64,000 nucleotides of DNA. It comes from Tumebacillus avium. Lineage in GTDB: Bacteria; Bacillota; Bacilli; Tumebacillales; Tumebacillaceae. Positions 25,891-35,470 of this stretch are shown piece by piece. A program made the translations under genes and the position numbers. The notes under the pieces were generated by a model. It was not told where the DNA came from, did no database searches, and worked only from the letters and a program-made list of their open reading frames with translations. Every line of letters begins with the position of its first letter. The stretch's first letter is position 1. The DNA lies in assembly GCF_002162355.1 (NCBI RefSeq), contig NZ_CP021434.1, forward strand, positions 652,501 to 716,500, read 5' to 3'.

Positions 25891-26379
25891 ATGCTGAACG
25901 TGCAACAGAACATCCAAAAAGAGCTGGATGCGTTTCGGATCGACATGAGCGCCGACTTTGTCGCCATCGCGCTGACAGACCCGTCGGCACACGCCATCCG
26001 CTTTCAATACGTCTCCGGCAACCGCAATGAACGGTACAAGCGCATCGTGCTGCGTCCGGGCAAAGGCGTGGCCGGCAAAGTCATCCGCATGGGCCGCCCG
26101 CTTTTGATGCAGTTCACCGAACCCCAAAGCCTGGACGACCCGCGCGAATATCCGATCCTGCTCGCCGAAGGGCTGAAATCGCTGGTCGGCGTGCCGATGG
26201 AAGCGGAAGACGGCCGCGTGCCGGGCATGATGCTGGTCGGCTGCCGCTGCTACCGCGAATTTCATCAACATGACGTCGCAGCCATCTCGAAAAAAGCGAA
26301 CGAACTGAAAAAGTGGATACTCAGCGGAGACACAACTGTGTATAGTAAGGAAAAAGGGCACGAGGGAGTGAACCCGTAG
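25891..26379 (+). CDS. GAF-domain protein, NreA-like
   Basis: A 162-residue stand-alone GAF domain (DFVAIALTDPSAHAIRFQYVSG; KRIVLRPGKGVAGKVIRMGRPLL; LKSLVGVPMEAED; PGMMLVGCR). In staphylococci NreA binds nitrate and modulates the oxygen-sensing kinase NreB. Position directly before a kinase with the NreB cysteine pattern supports the same role here, though the ligand may differ. ATG 25891 has AGGAGG upstream. The gene starts an operon with the kinase and regulator. Confidence 0.85.
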   Translation: MLNVQQNIQKELDAFRIDMSADFVAIALTDPSAHAIRFQYVSGNRNERYKRIVLRPGKGVAGKVIRMGRPLLMQFTEPQSLDDPREYPILLAEGLKSLVGVPMEAEDGRVPGMMLVGCRCYREFHQHDVAAISKKANELKKWILSGDTTVYSKEKGHEGVNP

Positions 26380-26380
26380 C

Positions 26381-27457
26381 ATGATTCCTTTGCAGATCTC
26401 ATCTTCGTTTTTAGAATCGCTGTTCCAAAACGTCAGCGACGCCATCCTCGCCATCAACCGGGACGGCATGATCATCGCAGCCAACCGCTCTTTTGAAGCG
26501 ATGTCCGGCTACACGGTGCAAGAGCTGGTCGGCAACATCAACCTGTGCGATGTCTGCATCGGCATGGCGACCTGCTCCGAAGAGATGACCTGTGTGGAAT
26601 GCTTCGCCAAACGCCAGAAGTTGCCGTCGTTTCAAATGTTCGTCCGCACCAAGAGCGGTGAAGAACTGCCTGTCGCCGCCTCTTCGACGCGCCTGCCGAC
26701 CGAAGGCGATGAGGCGCTGGTGCTGATTTTGCGCGACATCACCGAACAGCAGCGCGTGGAGCGGGAACGCCACCAGCGCCAGTTGACCAACTATGTGATC
26801 CAGGCACAAGAAGAAGAGCGCAAACGCATCTCCCGCGACTTGCACGACGGGATTGGACAAGCGCTCTATTCGATCATGGTTGGCCTGCGCGTCGTCAACC
26901 AGTTGCAGCTAGAGAGCCAAGTCAAGGCGCACCTCGACGAAGTGCAGCAGCTCACCTCGCGCACGCTGGAAGAGGTGAAAAACCTGTCGGTCGAACTGCG
27001 CCCGTCTGCGCTCGATGACCTCGGGCTGGTGCCGGCGATCCGCTCGTATCTGAAACGATTTGACGAGACGTTTGGCATCCAGTCGGAGCTGACCGTAAAC
27101 GGCAAGCGCCGCCGCTACCCGTCGGTGGTGGAGACGGCGTTGTACCGCATTTTGCAGGAAGCGATGACCAATGCGGCGAAATACGCCGATACTGACCAAT
27201 TGTTTATCACGCTGACCGACGCGGACGACAACATCGAACTGCGTATCGTCGACAAAGGCGTTGGCTTTGACCCCGAGCATCTGCGGATCAAAGGCACCGG
27301 GCTGGGGCTGTTTGGCATGCGCGAGCGCGCCTCGCTGCTTGGCGGCTCGGTGCGCATCGATTCGGTCGAAGGCGTTGGCACGCGGATCGAAGTGAGCATT
27401 CCGCTCGATGAAAAAGGAGGGCCTAAGTATGTCCATTCGTTTGTTGATCGCCGATGA
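26381..27457 (+). CDS. nreB: Oxygen-sensing PAS histidine kinase, NreB-like
   Basis: A 358-residue cytosolic kinase without membrane segments. A PAS domain (residues about 10-130) carries Cys 56, 59, 71 and 74 in the spacing CX2C-X11-CX2C, the pattern that holds the oxygen-labile [4Fe-4S] cluster in NreB; a fifth Cys is at 65. The dimerisation/phosphoacceptor region [18 protein letters not shown] (HisKA_3) and the ATPase domain ([34 protein letters not shown]) follow. Under low oxygen the intact cluster should promote autophosphorylation and transfer to the regulator downstream. Its 3' end overlaps the regulator gene by 29 bases. Confidence 0.9.
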   Translation: MIPLQISSSFLESLFQNVSDAILAINRDGMIIAANRSFEAMSGYTVQELVGNINLCDVCIGMATCSEEMTCVECFAKRQKLPSFQMFVRTKSGEELPVAASSTRLPTEGDEALVLILRDITEQQRVERERHQRQLTNYVIQAQEEERKRISRDLHDGIGQALYSIMVGLRVVNQLQLESQVKAHLDEVQQLTSRTLEEVKNLSVELRPSALDDLGLVPAIRSYLKRFDETFGIQSELTVNGKRRRYPSVVETALYRILQEAMTNAAKYADTDQLFITLTDADDNIELRIVDKGVGFDPEHLRIKGTGLGLFGMRERASLLGGSVRIDSVEGVGTRIEVSIPLDEKGGPKYVHSFVDRR

Positions 27458-28085
27458 CCACGCGATCGTCCGCTCCGGGCTGTCGATGCTGATCGGCTCG
27501 CAGTCCGACATGGAAGTGATCGCCACGGCGGCCGACGGCAAAGAAGCGGTCGACAAGGCGCTCGACCTGCGCCCGGACATCGTGCTGATGGACCTCAGCA
27601 TGCCGCCCGGCGAAAACGGCCTGTCCGCCACATCCAGGCTGAAAGATGCAGCGCCGGAGATCGACATTCTCGTGCTGACGATGCATGACGACGAGGAGTA
27701 TCTGTTCCGCGTCCTGCAGGCCGGCGCGTCCGGGTATATTTTGAAAAGCGCCCCCGATCTTGACCTGATCAACGCCATCCGCACCGTGCATTCCGGGGCG
27801 GCCTACCTGCATCCGACGGCGACCAAGTCGCTGATCGCCGAGTTCCTGCAGCGCGTGCAAAAAGGCCAGGACGTGGAGAACTTCCATGTGCTGACCGACC
27901 GCGAACAGGAGATTTTGCAATACATCGCCAAAGGCTACTCCAACAAAGAGATCGCCGAGCAGCTGATCGTCTCCGTGAAGACGGTCGAGACGCACAAGTC
28001 GAAGATCATGGAGAAGCTGCAGATGAAAACGCGCCCCGAGCTGGTGCGCTATGCGCTGAAAAAAGGCCTGCTCGATTTTGAATAG
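27429..28085 (+). CDS. nreC: NarL/LuxR-family response regulator, NreC-like
   Basis: A 218-residue regulator. The receiver domain shows [14 protein letters not shown], the phosphoacceptor Asp in VLMDLSMP and the Lys in GYILKSAPD. The C-terminal LuxR-type helix-turn-helix is [28 protein letters not shown] 27429 has AAAGGAGGG upstream, so the longer in-frame start at 27408 is not needed. It should bind the GGGAGTTCCC dyads before its own operon and before the oxidase operon. Confidence 0.92.
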   Translation: MSIRLLIADDHAIVRSGLSMLIGSQSDMEVIATAADGKEAVDKALDLRPDIVLMDLSMPPGENGLSATSRLKDAAPEIDILVLTMHDDEEYLFRVLQAGASGYILKSAPDLDLINAIRTVHSGAAYLHPTATKSLIAEFLQRVQKGQDVENFHVLTDREQEILQYIAKGYSNKEIAEQLIVSVKTVETHKSKIMEKLQMKTRPELVRYALKKGLLDFE

Positions 28086-28099
28086 GACGATCTTGACCA

Positions 28100-28135
28100 G
28101 AACGCCGTCTCCTCCGGGAGACGGCGTTCTTTTTT
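28100..28135 (+). terminator. Terminator of the sensor operon
   Basis: A perfect GC-rich stem GAACGCCGTCTCC/GGGAGACGGCGTTC (28100-28129) is followed by six Ts. Confidence 0.95.
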
Positions 28136-28148
28136 CCCTGCGATGAGA

Positions 28149-28217
28149 TTCAGGGAGTTCCCGCACCTGCTATCGGGGAGTTCCCCGATACCTGCCCGCC
28201 CGATCAGAATCTATACT
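28149..28217 (+). promoter_or_regulatory. Two GGGAGTTCCC dyads and -10 of the oxidase operon
   Basis: Dyad A has core GGGAGTTCCC at 28153-28162. Dyad B is a perfect palindrome with 8-bp arms (28171-28190, same AGTT centre). The centre of dyad B lies 31.5 bases before TATACT (28212-28217), identical to the arrangement before the sensor operon. Dyads A and B are 23 bases apart centre to centre. No good -35 is present. Confidence 0.78.
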
Positions 28218-28263
28218 CAAAGTATGAAATCCGTTACGAATTCACCGGAGGGAGGAAGCCAAG

Positions 28264-28431
28264 ATGGCACAGATTCAGAAGCAGACGGACACCAAGCAGA
28301 GCTTGCCGGTCAAGCCGCAACAAGAGGAAGAAGTTTCCCTGCGCGGCACGTTTGCATCGGTCATGATTTTAGGAATCTTGATCATCCTCAGTTGGCTGAG
28401 CGCATTTTTCCTCTTCCTGGAGCGGCAATAA
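28264..28431 (+). CDS. Small cytochrome oxidase subunit 2A-like membrane protein
   Basis: A 55-residue protein with a hydrophilic Gln/Glu-rich N-terminus and one transmembrane helix (FASVMILGILIILSWLSAFFLFL). Size, topology and place just before oxidase subunit II match the subunit IIa of ba3-type oxidases. ATG 28264 follows GGAGGGAGG. Confidence 0.8.
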   Translation: MAQIQKQTDTKQSLPVKPQQEEEVSLRGTFASVMILGILIILSWLSAFFLFLERQ

Positions 28432-28470
28432 GCGACCGCCGGGGAAGAGATTGAAGGGGAGGAACACTTC

Positions 28471-28938
28471 ATGCACTTGCATAAATTTGAAAAAATCTGG
28501 CTGGTCTTTGGCGGCGTCACCTTGGTGGCCTTTCTGATCGTGTTGGGCTTCAACGCCTTTTCGCACGGTCACCATCCGCCAAGCGACCTGACCCGCGTCG
28601 AACCGGCGATGGTCGACCAGACCGCGCCGTTTGACAAGCCGGGCCTGGTCAAGACGGGCGACAACCAATACGACTTGAACATGCCGGCGTTCGTGTTCGG
28701 CTATGCACCAAACGAAATCGAAATTCCGCTCGGTGCGGAGATCACCTTCCACACCACGTCCAAAGACGTCATTCACGGATTCGCAATTCCGGGCACCAAC
28801 GTCAACATGATGGTTGTGCCGGGCCACGTCAACTCGGCGACCACCACGTTCAAAAAACCGGGTGACTACATGATTCTCTGCAACGAGTACTGCGGAGCAG
28901 GACACCACATGATGATGGCAAAAATCGTCGTCAAATAG
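28471..28938 (+). CDS. cbaB: ba3-type cytochrome c oxidase subunit II (CuA)
   Basis: A 155-residue subunit with one N-terminal membrane helix (about 10-30) and an external cupredoxin domain. CuA ligands are visible: His in KDVIHGFAIPG and the cluster CNEYCGAGHHMMM (two Cys, His, Met). The single helix and short length fit the ba3 (type B) class rather than the aa3 class, which has two helices. It accepts electrons from cytochrome c and passes them to subunit I. ATG 28471 has GGGGAGGA upstream. Confidence 0.92.
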   Translation: MHLHKFEKIWLVFGGVTLVAFLIVLGFNAFSHGHHPPSDLTRVEPAMVDQTAPFDKPGLVKTGDNQYDLNMPAFVFGYAPNEIEIPLGAEITFHTTSKDVIHGFAIPGTNVNMMVVPGHVNSATTTFKKPGDYMILCNEYCGAGHHMMMAKIVVK

Positions 28939-28956
28939 CAAAGGATGTGAACCACC

Positions 28957-30600
<1,644 letters not shown>

Positions 30601-30613
30601 TCGTTCTTTAAAT

Positions 30614-30642
30614 AACCTCCGTCCGCGCGACGGAGGTTTTTT
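30614..30642 (+). terminator. Terminator of the oxidase operon
   Basis: AACCTCCGTC/GACGGAGGTT form a perfect 10-bp stem over a 5-base loop (30614-30638), followed by a T run. Confidence 0.93.
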
Positions 30643-30707
30643 GCTTGACTGAAATGGTATGATATAGGAAGCCGATTCGGCACATGATAAGTTTGAGGTG
30701 GAATGAA

Positions 30708-31880
30708 ATGACGATGTTGTCTGTTGTAAAAGATGCAGCGCAAAAGCTGACCGACGCCGCGATCACCTATCTGTGCATCGGGTCGACCGCCTTGCTCGTG
30801 CAGGGCGTGAAACTGCCGGAGCCGGATGCGGCAGAGATCTCGGTGCAGTGGGATAATTTTGACGCGGCGATCGCGCTTTGGGGCGACGGGAACCGTGAGG
30901 AGTTTAAAGGCGGCTCGAAGTTCGTCTATACGCAAGACGGCGTGACGATGGAGATCGTCTGCTTTTATAACACGGTGATCATCACCGACCCCGACCGGGT
31001 GGCTGTCGATCTCGACGGGCAGACGGTATGGGCGAAATCGGTCGCTTACTACCGCGATGCGCTGCCGGCGGATGATCCCCGTCAGCCTGCGATTGCGGAC
31101 TACATAAAAGAAGGACAGCGCGCGCTGTCCGAAGCGAATGAAAAGGCATGGAACCAAGACTCATACCAAGCGTGGGTCAAGCGCTTCGGCCCGCCGGAAG
31201 AAGCAGGGCCGCGCATCGCGCACGACCCTGTGGGACGGCTGAAAACGCTGGTGCCGCATCTGGGTGAGCTGCCAGGCAAGAAAGTGCTGAACGCCCTCGG
31301 CTCGCACGGCTCGAAAGCGGTCGCCATGGCGCTGCTCGGCGCGGAAGCCACCGTCGTCGACATCTCGGAGCAGAATGCCCGCTATGCGCAGGAACTTGCC
31401 GCGGCGGCCGGCACTTCGATCCGCTACGTCATCTCCGACATCATGGAGCTGCCAGCCGAAGAGCTGACCGGCGATTATGACCTCGTGCTGATGGAGCTTG
31501 GCATTCTGCACTATTTTATCGACCTCAACCCGCTGATGGAGATTCTCGCAGCCACCCTGCAGCCGGGCGGACGCCTGCTCATCCAGGACTTCCACCCGAT
31601 CTCGACCAAGCTGATCACCTCCAAAGGCAAAAAGCACAAAGTCACCGGCAACTACTTCTCCACCGCGCTGGAGGAGACGGACGTTGCCTACTCCAAGCTG
31701 CTCGACGACGGCAGTTCGCTGCAGCAAAAAGTCCGCCTGCGCAAATGGACGCTGGGCGAGATCGTCACAGCCGTTGCGCATGCCGGGCTGTTTGTGCGAT
31801 TGCTGGAGGAAGAGCCCAACACGAAGATCGACGACATGGGCATTCCGAAGACGTTTACGTTGATCGCGGAGAAATTATAA
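30708..31880 (+). CDS. Nucleotidyltransferase-like domain fused to SAM-dependent methyltransferase
   Basis: A 390-residue two-part protein. The C-terminal part (about 140-390) is a class I methyltransferase of the YjhP-like kind: GKKVLNALGSHGSKAVAMALLGAEATVVDIS, then YVISDIMELP, MELGILHYFIDL and QDFHPISTKL. The substrate is unknown. The N-terminal part (about 1-110) looks like a degraded nucleotidyltransferase fold (YLCIGSTALLVQGVKLP; EISVQWDNFDAAI; VTMEIVCFYN) but lacks the usual GS...DxD metal site. ATG 30708 follows GAGGTGG by 8 bases; a longer start at 30684 is less likely. Monocistronic. Confidence 0.78.
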   Translation: MTMLSVVKDAAQKLTDAAITYLCIGSTALLVQGVKLPEPDAAEISVQWDNFDAAIALWGDGNREEFKGGSKFVYTQDGVTMEIVCFYNTVIITDPDRVAVDLDGQTVWAKSVAYYRDALPADDPRQPAIADYIKEGQRALSEANEKAWNQDSYQAWVKRFGPPEEAGPRIAHDPVGRLKTLVPHLGELPGKKVLNALGSHGSKAVAMALLGAEATVVDISEQNARYAQELAAAAGTSIRYVISDIMELPAEELTGDYDLVLMELGILHYFIDLNPLMEILAATLQPGGRLLIQDFHPISTKLITSKGKKHKVTGNYFSTALEETDVAYSKLLDDGSSLQQKVRLRKWTLGEIVTAVAHAGLFVRLLEEEPNTKIDDMGIPKTFTLIAEKL

Positions 31881-31912
31881 AAAAGTCTGGGGTGCTTACC
31901 CCAGACTTTTTT
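31879..31912. terminator. Bidirectional terminator
   Basis: AAAAGTCTGGGG pairs perfectly with CCCCAGACTTTT over a 6-base loop, with T runs outward on both strands. It sits between the methyltransferase gene and the convergent ABC exporter genes and overlaps the end of the latter. Confidence 0.93.
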
Positions 31913-33638
31913 CTGCCCATAACTTCTGCATTTCTTCGGATTTCTCTAGCAAGTCTTCCAGTTTGCCTTCCGCTTCGACCCGGCCGTCTTTGAGCAGCAC
32001 GATGTGATCGGCGCGCTTCAAGGCGGCGGGGCGGTGTGAGACGACCAGACAGGTGGTGTCCGGCCGCTCGAAGACGCGCTCCCAGAGCAGCTGCTCCGTT
32101 GCTGCGTCGAGCGCGGAGGAGACGTCATCAAAAACGTACAGTTCGGCATCGCGCACCAGCATTCTGGCGGTCGCCGCCCGTTGCAACTGGCCGCCGGAAA
32201 GCTTCACGCCGCGTGCGCCGACCGGCGTTTGCAGACCGTGCTCCATCATATCGACGTCCCGTTCCAGCACGGCGGTGCGCAAGGTTTGGGCGAGGTCGGC
32301 GTGCTCTGCGGGGATGCCGAGCAGCAGGTTTTCTTCGAGCGTCTCTTGAAACAGCTGCGGCACCTGCGCGGTATAAGCGGCGCGGGGCGGGGGGAGTTCG
32401 GAGACTTTTTTTCCGTTCCAGCACACGTCGCCCGTTGGCACCACCAGACCCAGCACGGCGCGGAGCAAGGTCGTTTTCCCGGCGCCGACCCGGCCGGTGA
32501 TCACGGTGAAGCTCCCTTTGGGCAAGTGCAACGAGACATCTTCCACGCCACGCCCGGATGTGGGGTAGTGAAAGGTCAGACCTTTTGTTTCGAGCAGTTC
32601 CAATTGGTCGTCAGGGTTTTTGGCGGAAAAAGGCACCTCAGGCAGCCGGCCATCCATGTAGATGTCGGCGTGCTCGGCCAGTTTTTCCGCAGCGGCGCCT
32701 TGCAGGTCGACGGCGCGTCGGGCCGACACTTCCGCCTGTTTGACGCGGGCGATCAGGCGGCCCAAAAAGTGGGTCATCTGCCCCAGCCAGTCGAGGTAGA
32801 AGATGAACAGGGCAAGGTCGCCGACCGAAAAGCTGCCGTCTTGCATCGCTCCTGCCGCGACGAGCAGGATCAGACCGGTGCCAAACCCGACCGCATTTTC
32901 AAAAATCGACCCGAGCAAGTCGGCGAACAGGCGGTCTTTGACAGCAGCTTGGCGGCGCTGTTCGTTCAGTTCTTGAAAATGCGCCGCAACCCGCTCCTCT
33001 GCCCCGGCAGACTTGATCGCACCGACCGCGTCAAACGACTCGGCGGCAAATCCGGCCACGCGCCCCGAGGTTTCGCGGCTCTCTACGCGGTATTTTTCCA
33101 AGCGCTGGGTGGCCATCGCAGCGGCTGCCATCAGCCCTAGCAGAGGCAGGCAGACGACAAGCGTCAGCGTCGGGTGGATGAAGAAGAGGATGATCAGTGC
33201 GGCGAGGGACAGCAGGGGCTTGTAGACGAGGTCGGCCGTCCAGGAGGTGAAGCCGGCGATCTCGTTCACATCATCGCGCAGCCGGAGCAGCGCGTCGCCT
33301 GCCGACTGGGGCAGGGCTTGTGCGCCCGGCTTTTGCAGCAGGTTGTGCATGACGTTGCGCCTGACCAGCGCCCCGACCGAAAACATCATCGTAAAATCCA
33401 CATAGAAGCCGCCGAGCAAAACGCCGATGCGCAGGAGCAAGGTCACCACCAGCACCGCGACCAGCCCCCACGGGCCGACGCCAACTTGTGCTTCGCCGCT
33501 GACGGCGTCAAACAGCACTTTCACCACATACCCGGTCAGCAGCGGCAGTCCAAAGATCCCCGTCCACAGCACCACGTCCGCAACATACCACCCCGGACGA
33601 AAGCGCACTAACTGCCAGACTAACTTCCAAATGTTCAT
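31896..33638 (-). CDS. Heterodimeric ABC exporter subunit with degenerate Walker B
   Basis: A 580-residue half-transporter with six N-terminal membrane helices and a nucleotide-binding domain. Walker A is GRVGAGKTTLL and the signature LSGGQLQRAA is intact. Walker B reads LYVFDDVSSALD, with Asp replacing the catalytic Glu. Such Asp substitution marks the degenerate site of heterodimeric exporters (BmrCD/TM287-288 type). Its ATG overlaps the stop of the partner gene upstream by 4 bases. It may export a lipid, peptide or drug; the nearby NRPS product is a candidate but unproven. Confidence 0.9.
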   Translation of the reverse strand: MNIWKLVWQLVRFRPGWYVADVVLWTGIFGLPLLTGYVVKVLFDAVSGEAQVGVGPWGLVAVLVVTLLLRIGVLLGGFYVDFTMMFSVGALVRRNVMHNLLQKPGAQALPQSAGDALLRLRDDVNEIAGFTSWTADLVYKPLLSLAALIILFFIHPTLTLVVCLPLLGLMAAAAMATQRLEKYRVESRETSGRVAGFAAESFDAVGAIKSAGAEERVAAHFQELNEQRRQAAVKDRLFADLLGSIFENAVGFGTGLILLVAAGAMQDGSFSVGDLALFIFYLDWLGQMTHFLGRLIARVKQAEVSARRAVDLQGAAAEKLAEHADIYMDGRLPEVPFSAKNPDDQLELLETKGLTFHYPTSGRGVEDVSLHLPKGSFTVITGRVGAGKTTLLRAVLGLVVPTGDVCWNGKKVSELPPPRAAYTAQVPQLFQETLEENLLLGIPAEHADLAQTLRTAVLERDVDMMEHGLQTPVGARGVKLSGGQLQRAATARMLVRDAELYVFDDVSSALDAATEQLLWERVFERPDTTCLVVSHRPAALKRADHIVLLKDGRVEAEGKLEDLLEKSEEMQKLWAEKSLG

Positions 33639-35356
33639 CCCAGCACCTCTTCCATTCCGGCGTGTTCCAAGTGCCAGAGTCTTGATCCTTCGGTGTGGCT
33701 GAGGACTTCGCGCTCGCCGAACTCGGCGACGCGGCCGTCTTCTATGACCAGCACGTCATCGACCATCCGCACGGTCGACAGGCGGTGGGCGATCACGATT
33801 GCCGTGCGGCCTGCCAAGAGCTTGCGCACCGCCTGCTCGATCAGGCGCTCGGTGGCCGGGTCGAGGCGGGAGGACGCTTCGTCGAGGATGACCAGCGCCG
33901 GGTCGCGCAGAAAGACGCGGGCGAACGACAACAGCTGCGCCTCCCCCGCCGACAGCCCGCCGCTGCCTTCGAGCAGCGTGTCCAGCCCCTGCGGCAAGGA
34001 GCGCAGCCACGCGCCAAGCCCCAGCTCTTCCAACACGTCGACGATCTGCTCCACAGGCACTTCCGGATCGAACAGCGTCACGTTGTCCCGTACCGTCCCC
34101 CGGAACAGGCGCACATCTTGCGTCACCATGCCGATCTTTCCGCGCAGCTCTTGCAAAGGCACCGCTCGCACATCCACGCCCCCGACTTTCACCGCTCCGG
34201 CGTTCGGCTCATACAGCCGCAAGAGCAGGCGGGTCAACGTCGTCTTGCCGCTTCCCGTCCGGCCCAGCACGCCAAGCGTTCGTCCCGGCTGCACGGCAAA
34301 CGACACGCCTTGCAGCACCGCTTCCGAGCCGTAGCCGAACTCCACAGCTTCAAACGCCACGCCCAGCTGCCCTTTTGGCAATGTCAGTTCGCCTTCATCC
34401 CGCTCCCGGCTCTCCACCGCCATCAGTTCCCCGACGCGCTTTACGCTCGCCGCCGCTTTTTGGAAATCCTGCATCTCCTCGGTGATCTGATCGAGCGGCC
34501 CGCGCAACAGCTCCACATAAGCAAACAGCAGATAAAACGTGCCCAGCGTAATCCGCCCGCCCTCATACAGCCAGCTCCCCAAAGCAAACACCATCACATA
34601 GCCGAGGGCAAACAGTCCAACCGTCGCCGGCCACAACGCCCGACCGCGCACATACGCTGTCCGCTCCTTGCCGAGCAGCACGCTCATCCGCTCGAAGAAC
34701 CTCTTCATCACATACGCGCCCGCCCCGTTCGCCTTGATCTCTTCCAGCCCGGCCAGCCGTTCGCCGAGGAACCCGTAAAACTCCGCGTTCACCTTCCTTG
34801 CCGCCACCCAATGCGGCACGGCGATCTCGCGAATCCGGTTCAACAGCCACAAAGCCCCGCAGACAAACAGCAGAAACGCCGCGCCCACGCGCAGATCGAC
34901 CGTAAACAGCACCGCGACCATGCCGAGCAACAGCAGCACGTTCGCCGCCACCTTCAGCACAAAGCGCGAGAAAAAGTTCGCCATCGCCGTCACATCCCCG
35001 TCGACGCGCTCCATCATCTCGCCGGCCGTCTTCTCCTTGTGCCAGCCCAGATCGAGCCGCAGCGCATGCAAAAACAGCTCCGTCCGCAGCCGGTTCGTCG
35101 CCGTCCAGCCGACCTGTTCCGAAAGATAAGTCCCTGCCACCTGCCCGATCTGCCGGACCGCCGTCAGCGCCAAAAACAGCAACGCCGCCCAGACCAGCAC
35201 GTCCAGCGCTCCGCCCAATTTGGCGGCATCAATATACTTGCGCAGCACCAGCGGACTGCCCAGTTGCAGCAGAGCACCGCCGAGCAGCAGGATGCCTAAC
35301 GAAGCGACCCGTGCTTTTTGCGCCCCAAGCCCTTTTTTTAAAAAAGCTCCGTACAT
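33635..35356 (-). CDS. Heterodimeric ABC exporter subunit with catalytic Walker B
   Basis: A 573-residue partner half-transporter. It has six membrane helices, Walker A GRTGSGKTTL, a changed signature LSAGEAQLLSFAR and an intact Walker B LVILDEASSRLD. Its canonical Walker B complements the degenerate one in the other subunit, so the pair should have one active composite ATP site. ATG 35356 has AAGGAGGAG upstream; a longer start at 35398 lacks one. It is divergent from the SgrR-type regulator (114-base shared promoter region). Confidence 0.9.
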   Translation of the reverse strand: MYGAFLKKGLGAQKARVASLGILLLGGALLQLGSPLVLRKYIDAAKLGGALDVLVWAALLFLALTAVRQIGQVAGTYLSEQVGWTATNRLRTELFLHALRLDLGWHKEKTAGEMMERVDGDVTAMANFFSRFVLKVAANVLLLLGMVAVLFTVDLRVGAAFLLFVCGALWLLNRIREIAVPHWVAARKVNAEFYGFLGERLAGLEEIKANGAGAYVMKRFFERMSVLLGKERTAYVRGRALWPATVGLFALGYVMVFALGSWLYEGGRITLGTFYLLFAYVELLRGPLDQITEEMQDFQKAAASVKRVGELMAVESRERDEGELTLPKGQLGVAFEAVEFGYGSEAVLQGVSFAVQPGRTLGVLGRTGSGKTTLTRLLLRLYEPNAGAVKVGGVDVRAVPLQELRGKIGMVTQDVRLFRGTVRDNVTLFDPEVPVEQIVDVLEELGLGAWLRSLPQGLDTLLEGSGGLSAGEAQLLSFARVFLRDPALVILDEASSRLDPATERLIEQAVRKLLAGRTAIVIAHRLSTVRMVDDVLVIEDGRVAEFGEREVLSHTEGSRLWHLEHAGMEEVLG

Positions 35357-35470
35357 CCGATCTCCTCCTTTTCCTTGCTCCTCATCGTAAACTGGCAAGC
35401 CATTCGGAAAAAGGGTAAGATTTGTGCAACTGAAGTTTCACCTTTTGCGAATTGAGAGGAATGGAGCCCC

